Source: Wagnerdoeblera intermedia
GTDB taxonomy: Bacteria > Pseudomonadota > Alphaproteobacteria > Rhodobacterales > Rhodobacteraceae
DNA length: 64,000 bases
Reading direction: 5' to 3' (one strand)
NCBI RefSeq assembly: GCF_042647465.1
Contig: NZ_JBHRVN010000004.1
Below are positions 41,255-49,820 of this stretch, in pieces (position 1 is the first letter of the stretch; each line of letters starts with the position of its first letter). A program made the translations under genes and the position numbers. The notes under the pieces are model-generated. The model did no database searches. It saw only the letters and a list, made by a program, of their open reading frames with translations, and was not told where the DNA came from.

Positions 41255-43198
41255 ATGTTTGGCAAAATCCTGATCGCCAACCGCGGCGAAATCGCCTGCC
41301 GCATCATGGAAACCGCCCATCGCCTTGGGGTGGCCACAGTGGCGGTCTACTCTGAGGCCGATGCCGCATCGCGCCATGTGGCCCTTGCGGGGGAGGCGGT
41401 GCTGATCGGCGGCCCCGCTCCGGCGGAAAGCTATCTGCGCGGTGAACGTCTTATTGAGGCCGCGCTGGCCACCGGGGCAGAGGCCATTCACCCGGGCTAT
41501 GGCTTCCTCTCGGAAAACCCCGATTTCGTTGAGGCGGTGGAAGCGGCCGGGCTGGTCTTCATCGGCCCCTCTGCGGCGGCGATCCGCGCCATGGGGCTGA
41601 AAGATGCCGCCAAGCGGCTGATGGCTCAGGCCGGTGTTTCGGTGGTGCCGGGCTGGCAGGGGGAAGACCAGGACCCGGCGGTCCTGGCCCGTGCCGCCGC
41701 AGAGATCGGCTGGCCCGTGCTGATCAAGGCGGTGGCCGGGGGCGGCGGCAAGGGAATGCGCAAAGTCACCCGGGCTGAGGATTTCGCCGATGCGCTGGCC
41801 AGTGCCCAGGGCGAGGCACGCACCGCCTTTGGCAATCCGGCCGTGCTGATTGAGAAATATATCACTGCCCCGCGCCATATTGAGGTTCAGGTCTTTGGCG
41901 ACGGTCAGCGTGCGGTGCATCTCTTTGAGCGCGACTGCTCGCTCCAGCGCCGCCACCAGAAGGTCATTGAAGAGGCCCCGGCCCCCGGGATGACACCTGA
42001 GATGCGCGCCGCCATGGGCCAGGCCGCCGTCCGCGCGGCTGAGGCGATCGGCTACAAGGGCGCGGGCACCATTGAGTTCATCGTTGACGGCTCTGAGGGG
42101 CTGCGGCCTGACCGCTTCTGGTTCATGGAGATGAACACCCGGCTGCAGGTCGAACATCCGGTCACAGAGGCCATCACCGGGGTTGATCTGGTCGAATGGC
42201 AGCTGCGCGTGGCCGCCGGAGAGCCGCTGCCCGCGCGGCAGGAGGATCTGAAGATCACGGGCCATGCCTTTGAGGCGCGGCTCTATGCCGAGGATGTGCC
42301 CGCAGGCTTTCTGCCCGCGACGGGAAGGCTCGATCATCTGCGCTTTCCGCCGGGCATCCGTGCCGACAGCGGCGTGCGCGAAGGGGACAGCATCAGCCCC
42401 TGGTATGACCCGATGATCGCCAAGATCATCACCCATGGCGCGACCCGCGACATCGCTTTGCGCAAACTCTCCGCCGCGCTGGCGGCGACGGAAGTGGCGG
42501 GTTCCGTGACCAACCTCGGGTTTCTGGCCGCACTTGCCGCGCATGAGGGTTTTGGGCGGGGAGAGGTGGATACCGGCCTGATTGAGCGCGACCTGAACCG
42601 GCTCATATACCAGGCGGAGCCGCAGCCGGAAGATCTGGCGCTTGCCGCACTGGCGGCTGCGGATCTTCTTCATGAGGCAGCGCCGCTCACCGGCTTTGCG
42701 CTGTGGGAGCCGCTCCGGCAGAGCGTTCTGCTTGAGGGCCCGTCAGGCGTGCAGCGGGTCGGCCTGTCGCTGAGCGGGCCGGACCGGGCAGAGATCGACA
42801 CCGGCTCGGGCGTGTTGATCTGTGAGCGCAGGTCTCAGGGCTGGTGGATCAATGGTCGCCCCGCAGGGCCGCGGGTGGTGCGGCGGGGGCGGGTGGTCGA
42901 TGTTTTCGGCCAGGGGGCATTTCGCTTTACCCTGCCCGATCCGCTCGACCGGGCCGTTGCCGCAGGGGCAGGGGGCAATGTCACGCTTTCGCCCATGCCG
43001 GGCCTGGTCAAGGCGGTCTTTGTGCATCCGGGGCAAAAGGTGGCGCAGGGCGACCGCCTCGCCGTGCTCGAGGCGATGAAGATGGAACATGTGCTGACCT
43101 CAGGTCGTGATGGCGAAATCGCGGAAGTCCTGATTGAGGCCGGCGCTCAGGTAGAGGCCGGGGCGGCGCTGATCACCCTGGCTGTGGAGGCGGAATGA
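41255..43198 (+). CDS. mccA: methylcrotonyl-CoA carboxylase biotin-containing subunit
   Basis: A 647-residue biotin carboxylase plus biotin carrier protein. The N-terminus FGKILIANRGEIACRI and the ATP-grasp loop KAVAGGGGKGMRKV, then ERDCSLQRRHQKVIEEAP and MNTRLQVEHPVTE, define the carboxylase domain. The C-terminal carrier domain carries the biotinyl lysine Lys609 in EAMKMEH. Adjacency to ivd and mccB favours methylcrotonyl-CoA over propionyl-CoA or acetyl-CoA. The start is 41255; a longer in-frame form overlaps the preceding gene. Confidence 0.94.
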   Translation: MFGKILIANRGEIACRIMETAHRLGVATVAVYSEADAASRHVALAGEAVLIGGPAPAESYLRGERLIEAALATGAEAIHPGYGFLSENPDFVEAVEAAGLVFIGPSAAAIRAMGLKDAAKRLMAQAGVSVVPGWQGEDQDPAVLARAAAEIGWPVLIKAVAGGGGKGMRKVTRAEDFADALASAQGEARTAFGNPAVLIEKYITAPRHIEVQVFGDGQRAVHLFERDCSLQRRHQKVIEEAPAPGMTPEMRAAMGQAAVRAAEAIGYKGAGTIEFIVDGSEGLRPDRFWFMEMNTRLQVEHPVTEAITGVDLVEWQLRVAAGEPLPARQEDLKITGHAFEARLYAEDVPAGFLPATGRLDHLRFPPGIRADSGVREGDSISPWYDPMIAKIITHGATRDIALRKLSAALAATEVAGSVTNLGFLAALAAHEGFGRGEVDTGLIERDLNRLIYQAEPQPEDLALAALAAADLLHEAAPLTGFALWEPLRQSVLLEGPSGVQRVGLSLSGPDRAEIDTGSGVLICERRSQGWWINGRPAGPRVVRRGRVVDVFGQGAFRFTLPDPLDRAVAAGAGGNVTLSPMPGLVKAVFVHPGQKVAQGDRLAVLEAMKMEHVLTSGRDGEIAEVLIEAGAQVEAGAALITLAVEAE

Positions 43199-43280
43199 GC
43201 GGTGCTGTCGTTTTTGTTCCCGGGCGGCCTTTGCGCTGTCCCGCAGATCGGCGGGCGCCCTGGCGCAGACAGAAGGGGCT

Positions 43281-43952
43281 TTGGAATTGAGCGGGGAAAT
43301 TGAACTCTGGCATGTGCCGCAGTCGCGCTCTTTCCGGGTGCTGTGGTTTTTGCACGAAGCGGGGCTGCCCTATCGGCTTCACCTGTTGGGCTTTGACGGA
43401 TCCTCTCTGCGCACGCCTGAGCATCTGGCGCGCTCTCTGGCGGGTCGGGTCCCGGCGGTGACGCTCGGGGGGGCGCCCATGGCCGAAAGCGCCGCGATCA
43501 TGGAATATCTGGCCGAAACGCGAGCCCCCGCGCTGGGCCGCCCGCCCGGCCATCCCGAACGGATGGCCTATCTGGAGGGGCTGCATTACGGCGAGACCAT
43601 TGGCCAGCATCTGGCCAATCTCACCCAGCATCACGTCATTCTGCGCGAGCCGCAGATGCGCTCGCCGACGGTCATGCGGCTTGAAGCGGCGCGGCTGGCC
43701 AAAACCCTGACCGGGGCGCTGGCCCATATGGCCGAGCGCGACTGGCTGCTGCCCTCGGGCTTTTCTGCAGCGGATATCGCGGTGGGCTATGGCGTCTGGC
43801 AAGCGCGGTACTTCCTGCAGCCCGAGGAAGTGCCGGGTCTGAGCGCCTGGCAGAGCCGCATCGCATCGCGCCCGGCCTTTCAGGCCGCGCTTGCGCAGGA
43901 CGGGCCGCCGGTGATCTACCGCGAGGCCTTTTATCCGCGCCCGGAAGGGTGA
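43281..43952 (+). CDS. glutathione S-transferase family protein
   Basis: A 223-residue GST. The N-terminal thioredoxin-like domain reads IELWHVPQSRSFRVLWFLHEAGLPY, with GRVPAVTLGGAPMAESAAIMEYL at the glutathione site. The helical C-terminal domain contains SGFSAADIAVGYGVW. No ATG is available at the N-terminus; TTG at 43281 after AAGGGG is the likeliest start, with TTG 43287 as an alternative. It lies 82 bp after mccA, possibly in the same transcript. The substrate is unknown. Confidence 0.85.
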   Translation: MELSGEIELWHVPQSRSFRVLWFLHEAGLPYRLHLLGFDGSSLRTPEHLARSLAGRVPAVTLGGAPMAESAAIMEYLAETRAPALGRPPGHPERMAYLEGLHYGETIGQHLANLTQHHVILREPQMRSPTVMRLEAARLAKTLTGALAHMAERDWLLPSGFSAADIAVGYGVWQARYFLQPEEVPGLSAWQSRIASRPAFQAALAQDGPPVIYREAFYPRPEG

Positions 43953-44022
43953 ACTTTGTGAAAACCTGGTCGCGCGAAGCTGCGGGCGCTTGACCTTGGT
44001 CGGGCGCTGAGGCTCCCTGAGG

Positions 44023-44044
44023 CCGGAACTTCAGTTCCGGAACC
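44023..44044. promoter_or_regulatory. palindrome upstream of the alcohol dehydrogenase gene
   Basis: CCGGAACT (44023-44030) and AGTTCCGG (44033-44040) form a perfect 8-bp inverted repeat with a 2-nt centre, overlapping a second palindrome GTTCCGGAAC (44035-44044). It lies 20 bp before the ATG. It could be a regulator-binding site or a small hairpin close to the ribosome site. Confidence 0.55.
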
Positions 44045-44048
44045 TGCA

Positions 44049-44057
44049 GGGGGGGGG
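44049..44057 (+). promoter_or_regulatory. nine-G ribosome-binding region of the alcohol dehydrogenase gene
   Basis: A run of nine G followed by AAGC precedes the ATG at 44062. It serves as the Shine-Dalgarno region, and changes in tract length would alter spacing to the start codon. Confidence 0.6.
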
Positions 44058-44061
44058 AAGC

Positions 44062-45105
44062 ATGCGCGCTGCGGTATTACGGGCCTATCGGGCTGATCTG
44101 TCGATTGAAACGGTCGCTGACCCGGGCTGTGAAGAGGACGGCGTCGTCCTGAAAACCCTTGCCTGTGGTGTCTGCCGCTCAGACTGGCACGGCTGGGTCG
44201 GAGAGCATCCGCGCGTAAAGCCCGGACAGATCCCTGGACATGAGTATTGCGGCGAGGTGGTGGAGGCCGGTCCGCGCTCGGGCTGGAAGGTCGGCGACCG
44301 GCTGATCGCGCCCTTTATCCTCGCCTGCGGCTCCTGTCCGGCCTGCCAGTCGGGGCAGTCGAACACCTGCTTTGACCAGCGCCTGCCGGGCTTTGTCGAG
44401 CCGGGGGCTTTCGCGGAATATATCTCGGTGCCGCGTTCGGCGCAGAACCTGACGCGGCTGCCGGAAAGCCTCTCACCGGTGATGGCTGCGGGGCTTGGCT
44501 GCCGGGTGACCACGGCCTGGCATGCGCTGAGCGGACGGGCGGCGGTTCAGGCGGGCGAATGGCTGGCGGTGCATGGCACCGGGGGCATCGGGCTGTCGTG
44601 CCTTCTGCTTGGCCAGGCGCTGGGCGCGCGGGTGATCGTGGTCGATGTGGTGCAGGAAAAGCTCGACCATGCGCTGGCGCTCGGGGCAGAGGCTGCGGTC
44701 AATGCCCGTGACGGCGATGTGGCGGCGAAAATCCGTGAAATCACCGGCGGGCCTGGGGCGCATGTCTCGATCGAGGCGCTGGGGCTTGAAGTGACCACCA
44801 ATGGCTCGATCGACTGTCTGCGCCCGCTGGGCCGCCATGTGCAGGTCGGCATGCCGGTGGGCCATACGGCGACCATGCAGATCAATATGAACACGGTCTA
44901 TATGAAGAACCTCGCGCTTTATGGCACCCGCGGGATGCCCGCCTGGCGCTACCCCTCGCTTCTGGGGCTGATTGAGGCGGGGCGCGTCGATATCCGCCCG
45001 CTCATCGCGCGGGAGATCGGGCTTTCCGGTGCCAGTGCGGAACTGCGCGCCTTTGACGGGCCGACCCCGCCGGGCGTGGCGGTGATCTCAGATTTCCTGA
45101 GCTGA
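44062..45105 (+). CDS. zinc-dependent alcohol dehydrogenase (MDR family)
   Basis: A 347-residue medium-chain dehydrogenase. The catalytic zinc ligands are in CGVCRSDWHGW and GHEYCGEVVEAG. The structural-zinc loop ILACGSCPACQSGQSNTC contains four cysteines. The cofactor fold follows with VHGTGGIGLSCLLLGQALGARVIVVD, where the Asp after the strand favours NAD. It acts on an alcohol or sugar alcohol that cannot be named by sequence. It is followed 11 bp later by the isomerase-like gene, probably in one operon. Confidence 0.9.
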   Translation: MRAAVLRAYRADLSIETVADPGCEEDGVVLKTLACGVCRSDWHGWVGEHPRVKPGQIPGHEYCGEVVEAGPRSGWKVGDRLIAPFILACGSCPACQSGQSNTCFDQRLPGFVEPGAFAEYISVPRSAQNLTRLPESLSPVMAAGLGCRVTTAWHALSGRAAVQAGEWLAVHGTGGIGLSCLLLGQALGARVIVVDVVQEKLDHALALGAEAAVNARDGDVAAKIREITGGPGAHVSIEALGLEVTTNGSIDCLRPLGRHVQVGMPVGHTATMQINMNTVYMKNLALYGTRGMPAWRYPSLLGLIEAGRVDIRPLIAREIGLSGASAELRAFDGPTPPGVAVISDFLS

Positions 45106-45116
45106 GGGCCGGGGGA

Positions 45117-45863
45117 ATGGAGTTTTCCGCCAACCTTGGCTTTCTCTTCACCGATCTGCCGTTTCCGCAGCGGATTACGGCAGCGGCGCGGGCGGGCTTT
45201 CGGGCGGTGGAATTTCACGATCAGGCGCAGAGCAGCGATCTGCGCCTGATCGCAGGCCTCTTGCACGACGAGGGGCTGAAGCTCTGCAGCCTCAACTGCG
45301 CCATGGGTTCGACCGCCGGATCCGCCGCTCTGCCGGGGGAGGAGGCGCGGTTTCGGGCCGAATTTCTCTCGGCCCTCGAGGTGGCAGAGGCGCTTGACGC
45401 CCGGGCCATCCACATCATGACGGGCCGCACCAGCGAGGCCGGGGCTGAGGCGGTTTTGCTGAGAAATCTTGAGTTTGCCCTTGGTTGCACCGACCGCAGG
45501 CTGCTTCTGGAGGTGATCTCTCCTGCCGCGATGCCGGGCTATTGGATGAACAGCCCTGAGCGTTTTGAGGCGGTGGTGGCCGCCTTGCCCGACCCGCAGC
45601 TTCGGTTGATGGGCGACTGGTATCACTTCAGCAGCCTCTGTGGCGCGGCGGCGCTGTCCCGGCTGTGCGGGCTTGCGCCCCATCTGGGGCATCTGCAACT
45701 CGCCCGTGCCGAGGATCGCGGAGATCCCCTGGCAGAGGATCTGCCCGCCTGGCTTGGGCTGCGCGCGCTGGCCATGGAGCGGGATCTGGACATCGGGCTG
45801 GAATACCGCGCGAGCCTGCCGCCCGCGGAGGTGCTTTCGTCGCTGCGGGGCCGGGCGCTTTAA
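45117..45863 (+). CDS. hydroxypyruvate isomerase-like TIM-barrel protein
   Basis: A 248-residue AP endonuclease-2-like sugar isomerase. It begins with FSANLGFLFTDLPFPQRITAAARAGFRAVEFH, the pattern of the Hyi/OtnI family (hydroxypyruvate or 2-oxo-tetronate isomerase). LLLEVISPAAMPGYWMNSPE and LMGDWYHFSSL carry candidate metal ligands Glu and Asp. It would interconvert hydroxypyruvate and tartronate semialdehyde or a related pair. It follows the dehydrogenase gene and overlaps the convergent kinase gene by 4 bases at their 3' ends. Confidence 0.83.
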   Translation: MEFSANLGFLFTDLPFPQRITAAARAGFRAVEFHDQAQSSDLRLIAGLLHDEGLKLCSLNCAMGSTAGSAALPGEEARFRAEFLSALEVAEALDARAIHIMTGRTSEAGAEAVLLRNLEFALGCTDRRLLLEVISPAAMPGYWMNSPERFEAVVAALPDPQLRLMGDWYHFSSLCGAAALSRLCGLAPHLGHLQLARAEDRGDPLAEDLPAWLGLRALAMERDLDIGLEYRASLPPAEVLSSLRGRAL

Positions 45864-46768
45864 CCCAGTTCAGCCCGATGTGGCGGATCAGCGCCCTGGC
45901 GGCTGCAGGTCAGGGCTGCCACCTTTTGCGCGAAATCTGCGGCTTTGCGCAAATCCGCCTCCGGCAGGGCCCGCAGATCCGCCCCGCTGCGCAGGCCGTT
46001 TTCCCACAGAGCCTGCAGCACTCCGGCGCTGAAGCTGTCTCCGGCGCCGATGGTATCGACCGGGGTGATGGCTTCGGCGGGCAGATGAAGATCCAGGCCG
46101 GGGCGCAGCAGCCGCAGGCCTTTGCCGCCCAGCGTCAGGCAGATCAGGCCGACCCCGGCGGCGAGCCAGTCCCTGAGCTGCGCTTCAGGATCGTCGCTCA
46201 GCCATGCGAGATCTTCGTCCGAGAGTTTGAGGATGTCGGCGCGCGGCAGCATCCGCGCCAGACGGCTGCGGGTCACCTCTCCGCTGCCGATCACGGCGGG
46301 GCGGATGTTGGGATCGATGACCATGAGTGCGCCGGACGCCTTCTGCCGCTCAAAAAGCGCCTCATAAACTGTGCCGCAGGGCTCCAGCCCCAGGGAAATG
46401 CCGCCAAAAAGTGCAATGGCGGCCCCCGGCGGGGGCGGTGCGTCGGCAAGGGCGTGAAGCGCGGTGCGTTCCGTATAGAAGCTGTAAGCCGCCCGCCCCT
46501 CCGGATCGAGCGTGACCACCGCAAGCGGGGTGGGGGCTGCGGTGCGCGGCGCATGCAGCTGCACGCCTTCCGCGTGAAGTCGCGCCGCGATCTTTGCGCC
46601 AAAGCCGTCGGTTGAGACTGCGCCGCAAAAGCCCGCCACTGCGCCAAGGCGGGCAAGCGCAATGGCGGTATTGAACGGCCCGCCGCCGGGCAGCGGCAAA
46701 AGTGCGCCCCCGCTGCGACCCGGCTCCGGCACCAGATCGATCAGCACTTCTCCGCAACACAGGATCAT
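45860..46768 (-). CDS. PfkB family carbohydrate kinase (fructokinase-like)
   Basis: A 302-residue ribokinase-family enzyme. The N-terminal MILCCGEVLIDLVPE and GGGPFNTAIALARLGAVAGFCGAVSTDGFG are PfkB signature 1. DTIGAGDSFSAGVL is signature 2 with the catalytic Asp. VIDPNIRPAVI lies in the middle. It phosphorylates a sugar or sugar acid; fructokinase is the commonest annotation for this subgroup. The start at 46768 has GAGGGG 7 nt upstream. A longer in-frame reading continues to 47674 but is only antisense to tpiA. It is divergent from tpiA across 132 bp. Confidence 0.9.
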   Translation of the reverse strand: MILCCGEVLIDLVPEPGRSGGALLPLPGGGPFNTAIALARLGAVAGFCGAVSTDGFGAKIAARLHAEGVQLHAPRTAAPTPLAVVTLDPEGRAAYSFYTERTALHALADAPPPPGAAIALFGGISLGLEPCGTVYEALFERQKASGALMVIDPNIRPAVIGSGEVTRSRLARMLPRADILKLSDEDLAWLSDDPEAQLRDWLAAGVGLICLTLGGKGLRLLRPGLDLHLPAEAITPVDTIGAGDSFSAGVLQALWENGLRSGADLRALPEADLRKAADFAQKVAALTCSRQGADPPHRAELG

Positions 46769-46810
46769 GGCGCAGCCCCTCAGACACTTGTGCCGTGTTC
46801 TGGCAGCAAT

Positions 46811-46843
46811 CCCCCGCCGGGGCCAGTGGGGCGGGGGCCTTTC
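46811..46843 (+). terminator. stem-loop followed by TTTCTT in the leader of tpiA
   Basis: CCCCCGCC (46811-46818) and GGCGGGGG (46830-46837) form an 8-bp stem followed by CCTTTCTT. It lies about 60 bp before tpiA in the divergent region and could attenuate tpiA transcription or be chance in GC-rich DNA. Confidence 0.45.
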
Positions 46844-46900
46844 TTGCTTTGGCGGCGGGCTTGTGGCATCCCGCAGATCGATTGAGCTTAGGAGAGACAG

Positions 46901-47644
46901 ATGGCGCGCAGACTGGCAGCGGGAAACTGGAAAATGCACGGCCTGAGCGCAGATCTGGCCGAGGTTGAGGCGCTTTGCGCCGCGCCGCAGCCCGAGCGCT
47001 GCGAGGTGCTTTTGTGCCTGCCCGCCACCCTGATCGACCGCGCCGCCCGCCTGTCGGCCGGGCGCATCGCCATTGGCGGTGAGGATTGCCACGCCAATCC
47101 GCAGGGCGCGCATACAGGTGACATTTCTGCTGCCATGCTGAAAGATGCAGGCGCCTCGCATGTGATCCTCGGGCATTCCGAGCGCCGCGCCGATCACGGC
47201 GAGAGCGATGCCCTTGTGGCAGCCAAGGTTCTGGCCGCCCAGGCTGCAGGCCTGGTGGCGATCCTTTGTGTGGGTGAAACCCTTGCAGAGCGTGACGCGG
47301 GCCGCACGCTTGAGGTGGTCTCCGCGCAGCTTGCGGGCTCTCTCGCGCAGGGGGCAGATCCGGCGAACCTCGTCGTGGCCTATGAGCCGGTCTGGGCCAT
47401 CGGCACCGGCCGTGTCCCGGTCGAGGGCGATATTCTCGCCGTTCATGCCGCGCTGCGCGCAGACCTTTCGGCACGCTTCGGCGCGGCGGCGGCGGATATT
47501 CCGCTGCTCTACGGCGGATCGGTGAAGCCGGAGAATGCCGCGCAGATTTTTGCGCTGAAAGACGTGGACGGTGCGCTGGTCGGGGGCGCTTCGCTGAAGG
47601 CTGCGGATTTTGCGCAGATCATTGCCGCACTGAACGCGGCCTGA
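46901..47644 (+). CDS. tpiA: triosephosphate isomerase
   Basis: A 247-residue TIM-barrel enzyme that interconverts dihydroxyacetone phosphate and glyceraldehyde 3-phosphate. The catalytic residues are visible: Lys in AAGNWKMHG, His in ILGHSERR and Glu in VAYEPVWAIGTG. The phosphate loop is LLYGGSVKPEN. It is complete and has GGAGAG before the start. Other glycolytic genes are not adjacent. Confidence 0.97.
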   Translation: MARRLAAGNWKMHGLSADLAEVEALCAAPQPERCEVLLCLPATLIDRAARLSAGRIAIGGEDCHANPQGAHTGDISAAMLKDAGASHVILGHSERRADHGESDALVAAKVLAAQAAGLVAILCVGETLAERDAGRTLEVVSAQLAGSLAQGADPANLVVAYEPVWAIGTGRVPVEGDILAVHAALRADLSARFGAAAADIPLLYGGSVKPENAAQIFALKDVDGALVGGASLKAADFAQIIAALNAA

Positions 47645-47684
47645 TCTGAGAGGCGCGTCAGCCTCTCGTGTCACGGGATTTCAG

Positions 47685-47721
47685 GGCAGGCTTTCGGGCC
47701 TGCCTTTCCTTTTGGCAGGCC
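47685..47721 (+). terminator. tpiA terminator with an overlapping alternative hairpin
   Basis: GGCAGGC (47685-47691) pairs with GCCTGCC (47698-47704), followed by TTTCCTTTT: a standard terminator 40 bp after tpiA. The middle strand GGCCTGCC (47697-47704) can instead pair with GGCAGGCC (47714-47721), so the two hairpins exclude each other. Confidence 0.75.
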
Positions 47722-47847
47722 TGCGCTTTGTGGGGCGTGCCCCGGGCTGCGGCGGCAGACTGACGGAACGGCGGGCAGAATGTCGCAGGCCCCGTTGACG
47801 CCGCGCGGCGTCCTGATAGCCCTTGGCTGTCTGAACAGGAGAGAACC

Positions 47848-49050
47848 ATGAGCCTTTCTCAGGGCCGCCCGTTGCTGTCGATCCCCGGCCCCTCAGTGAT
47901 GCCGGACCGGGTGCTCAATGCCATGCACCGTGCGGCGCCGAATATCTATGCCGGAGAGCTGCCTGAGGCCGTGCCGCAGCTGCGTGCCGATCTCAAAGCG
48001 GTGGCCCGCACCAGCCAGAACGTGGCCATCTATATGGGCAATGGCCATGCGGCCTGGGAGGCGGCGAATACCAATCTCTTCAGCCGGGGCGATAAGGCCC
48101 TCTCGCTGGTGACCGGGCATTTCGGCGAGGGCTGGGCGCGTCACGCCCGCGACCTCGGGATCGAAGTGGAGACGATCGATTTTGGCCGCCGTGCCGCCGT
48201 TGATCCCAACCGCGTTGAAGCGGCGCTGAGGGCTGACAAAGACCATAAGATCAAAGCCGTTCTGCTGACCCAGGTGGATACCGCAAGCTCGGTTCTGAAC
48301 GACGTTGAGGCCGTGCGCAAAGCTATCGACGCCGCCGGCCATCCGGCGCTGCTGGCGGTGGATTGCATTGCCTCCATGGGCTGTGACCGCTTTGAGTTTG
48401 ACGCCTGGGGTGTCGATGTGGCGGTGGCGGCCAGCCAGAAAGGGCTGATGGTGCCCCCGGGTCTCGGCTTTGTCTGGGTCTCGGATAAGGCCATGGAGGC
48501 CTGCAAAGCCGCCGATCTGCGCACGCCCTATTGGGACTGGACGCTGCGGGCTCGCGCCAAAGAGTTCTGGGAGAATTTCTTCGGCACCGCGCCCACTCAT
48601 CATCTTTTCGGGCTGCAGGAAGCGCTGAAGATGCTGGTCCATGAAGAGGGGATGGAGGCCGCCTGGGCGCGCCACGACACCCTTGCCCGCGCGGTCTGGG
48701 CGGCTTTTGATGCCTGGGGGCAGGGCGGCTCGGGGATCCATCTGAACATGGCGGATCCGGCTTCCCGTGCGCGGTCGGTGACCACGGCGATCATCCCCTC
48801 GCCCGATGCCACCCGTCTGCGCGGCTGGTGTGAGAAAGAGGGCGGCGTGACCCTGGGGATCGGCCTTGGCATGGCCGCGCCGGGAGAGCGGATGTCGGAT
48901 GGTCACCTGCGCGTGGGCCACATGGGCCATCTCAACCCGCATATGATCCTTGGCACCCTGGCGGTGATGGAGGCGGGGATGATCGCGCTGGATATCCCGC
49001 ATGGCTCGGGCGGCGTGACGGCGGCTGCGCGTCTGATCGCGGGGAAATAA
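47848..49050 (+). CDS. class V aminotransferase, serine/alanine-glyoxylate type
   Basis: A 400-residue PLP enzyme of the AGXT/serine-glyoxylate aminotransferase family. The PLP lysine is Lys198 in VAASQKGLMVPPGLGF. LLSIPGPSVMPDRVLNAMHR at the N-terminus and YMGNGHAAWEAANTNLFSRGD are family signatures. It would transaminate glyoxylate with serine or alanine, giving glycine plus hydroxypyruvate or pyruvate. This fits the glycolate oxidase genes at the left edge and the hydroxypyruvate isomerase-like gene nearby, but a common pathway is only inferred. Confidence 0.91.
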   Translation: MSLSQGRPLLSIPGPSVMPDRVLNAMHRAAPNIYAGELPEAVPQLRADLKAVARTSQNVAIYMGNGHAAWEAANTNLFSRGDKALSLVTGHFGEGWARHARDLGIEVETIDFGRRAAVDPNRVEAALRADKDHKIKAVLLTQVDTASSVLNDVEAVRKAIDAAGHPALLAVDCIASMGCDRFEFDAWGVDVAVAASQKGLMVPPGLGFVWVSDKAMEACKAADLRTPYWDWTLRARAKEFWENFFGTAPTHHLFGLQEALKMLVHEEGMEAAWARHDTLARAVWAAFDAWGQGGSGIHLNMADPASRARSVTTAIIPSPDATRLRGWCEKEGGVTLGIGLGMAAPGERMSDGHLRVGHMGHLNPHMILGTLAVMEAGMIALDIPHGSGGVTAAARLIAGK

Positions 49051-49104
49051 GCGAAGGGGCTGCCGTGGCGCGCAAAGCGGCAGCTTCCGTTCTTTGAGGA
49101 CTGA

Positions 49105-49130
49105 AACAGGGGGCCGAAAGGCCCCCTGTT
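49105..49130. terminator. bidirectional terminator between the aminotransferase and LOG-family genes
   Basis: A perfect 11-bp stem AACAGGGGGCC/GGCCCCCTGTT with a GAAA tetraloop lies between two convergent genes. A short T/A bias at both ends suits termination in either direction. Confidence 0.85.
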
Positions 49131-49156
49131 CTCACGTCAGCCGAGGGAGCGCGGGC

Positions 49157-49723
49157 TCAGGCCAGCGCGGTGCGGAGTGCGGCTTCCAGGACCTCAGCAT
49201 CCGGTACCACGGTCAGGAAGTCGCGCACGAAGGGCTCGGCAAAGCCCTGCGAGATGATGTGATCCATCAGCGTCAGAAGCGGGTCCCAGTAGCCTTCGGT
49301 ATTGACCAGATAGATCGGTTTTTCATGCAGGCCGATCTGACGCCAGGTGAGCACCTCAAAGAGTTCGTCGAGCGAGCCGGCCCCGCCCGGCAGCACAACC
49401 ACCACATCCGAGTTCATGAACATGACCTTTTTGCGCTCATGCATGTCCTGGGTGATGATCATGGTCGTCAGCTCCTGACGGCCGCGTTCGCGCTTCATCA
49501 GATGCTGCGGGATGATGCCAAGCGCTTCGCCGCCCGCGCCCTGGGCTGCGCTGGCCACTTCGCCCATCAGGCCGACATCGCCTGCGCCATAGACCAGCCG
49601 CCAGCCGTTCTCTGCGATCATGCGACCGGTGGCCTGTGCCGCCTGGGCAAAGATCTCACGATTGCCGTTGCGTGCGCCGCAGAAGACGCAGACAGAACGG
49701 GGGGTCAGGCGGGCGGGGCTCAT
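49157..49723 (-). CDS. LOG family protein (TIGR00730, cytokinin-activating phosphoribohydrolase-like)
   Basis: A 188-residue Rossmann-like protein. SVCVFCGARNGN at the N-terminus, VYGAGDVGLMGEVASAA and VLPGGAGSLDELFEVLTWRQIGLH are LOG signatures. The usual PGGxGTxxE motif appears as PGGAGSLDE, with Ser for Thr. Family members cleave nucleoside 5'-monophosphates, releasing the base. The start at 49723 is chosen for AGGAG 8 nt upstream; an earlier Met 60 bp away lacks one. The physiological role in bacteria is often unclear. Confidence 0.9.
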   Translation of the reverse strand: MSPARLTPRSVCVFCGARNGNREIFAQAAQATGRMIAENGWRLVYGAGDVGLMGEVASAAQGAGGEALGIIPQHLMKRERGRQELTTMIITQDMHERKKVMFMNSDVVVVLPGGAGSLDELFEVLTWRQIGLHEKPIYLVNTEGYWDPLLTLMDHIISQGFAEPFVRDFLTVVPDAEVLEAALRTALA

Positions 49724-49820
49724 GGGGCGTTCTCCTGCACTCGGGCTTTGACCTCTGGTATAAGCCTTCTTATGCTCACTCAAGCAGGACCCCCGAAGAA
49801 TGGGGCCGCAGGGGGAAATG

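Noticed and set aside
45860..47674. A 604-residue open frame on the minus strand
   Set aside because: Only its last half (from 46768) is the PfkB kinase; the rest is antisense to tpiA, has no homology that I recognise, and results from high-GC codon bias.
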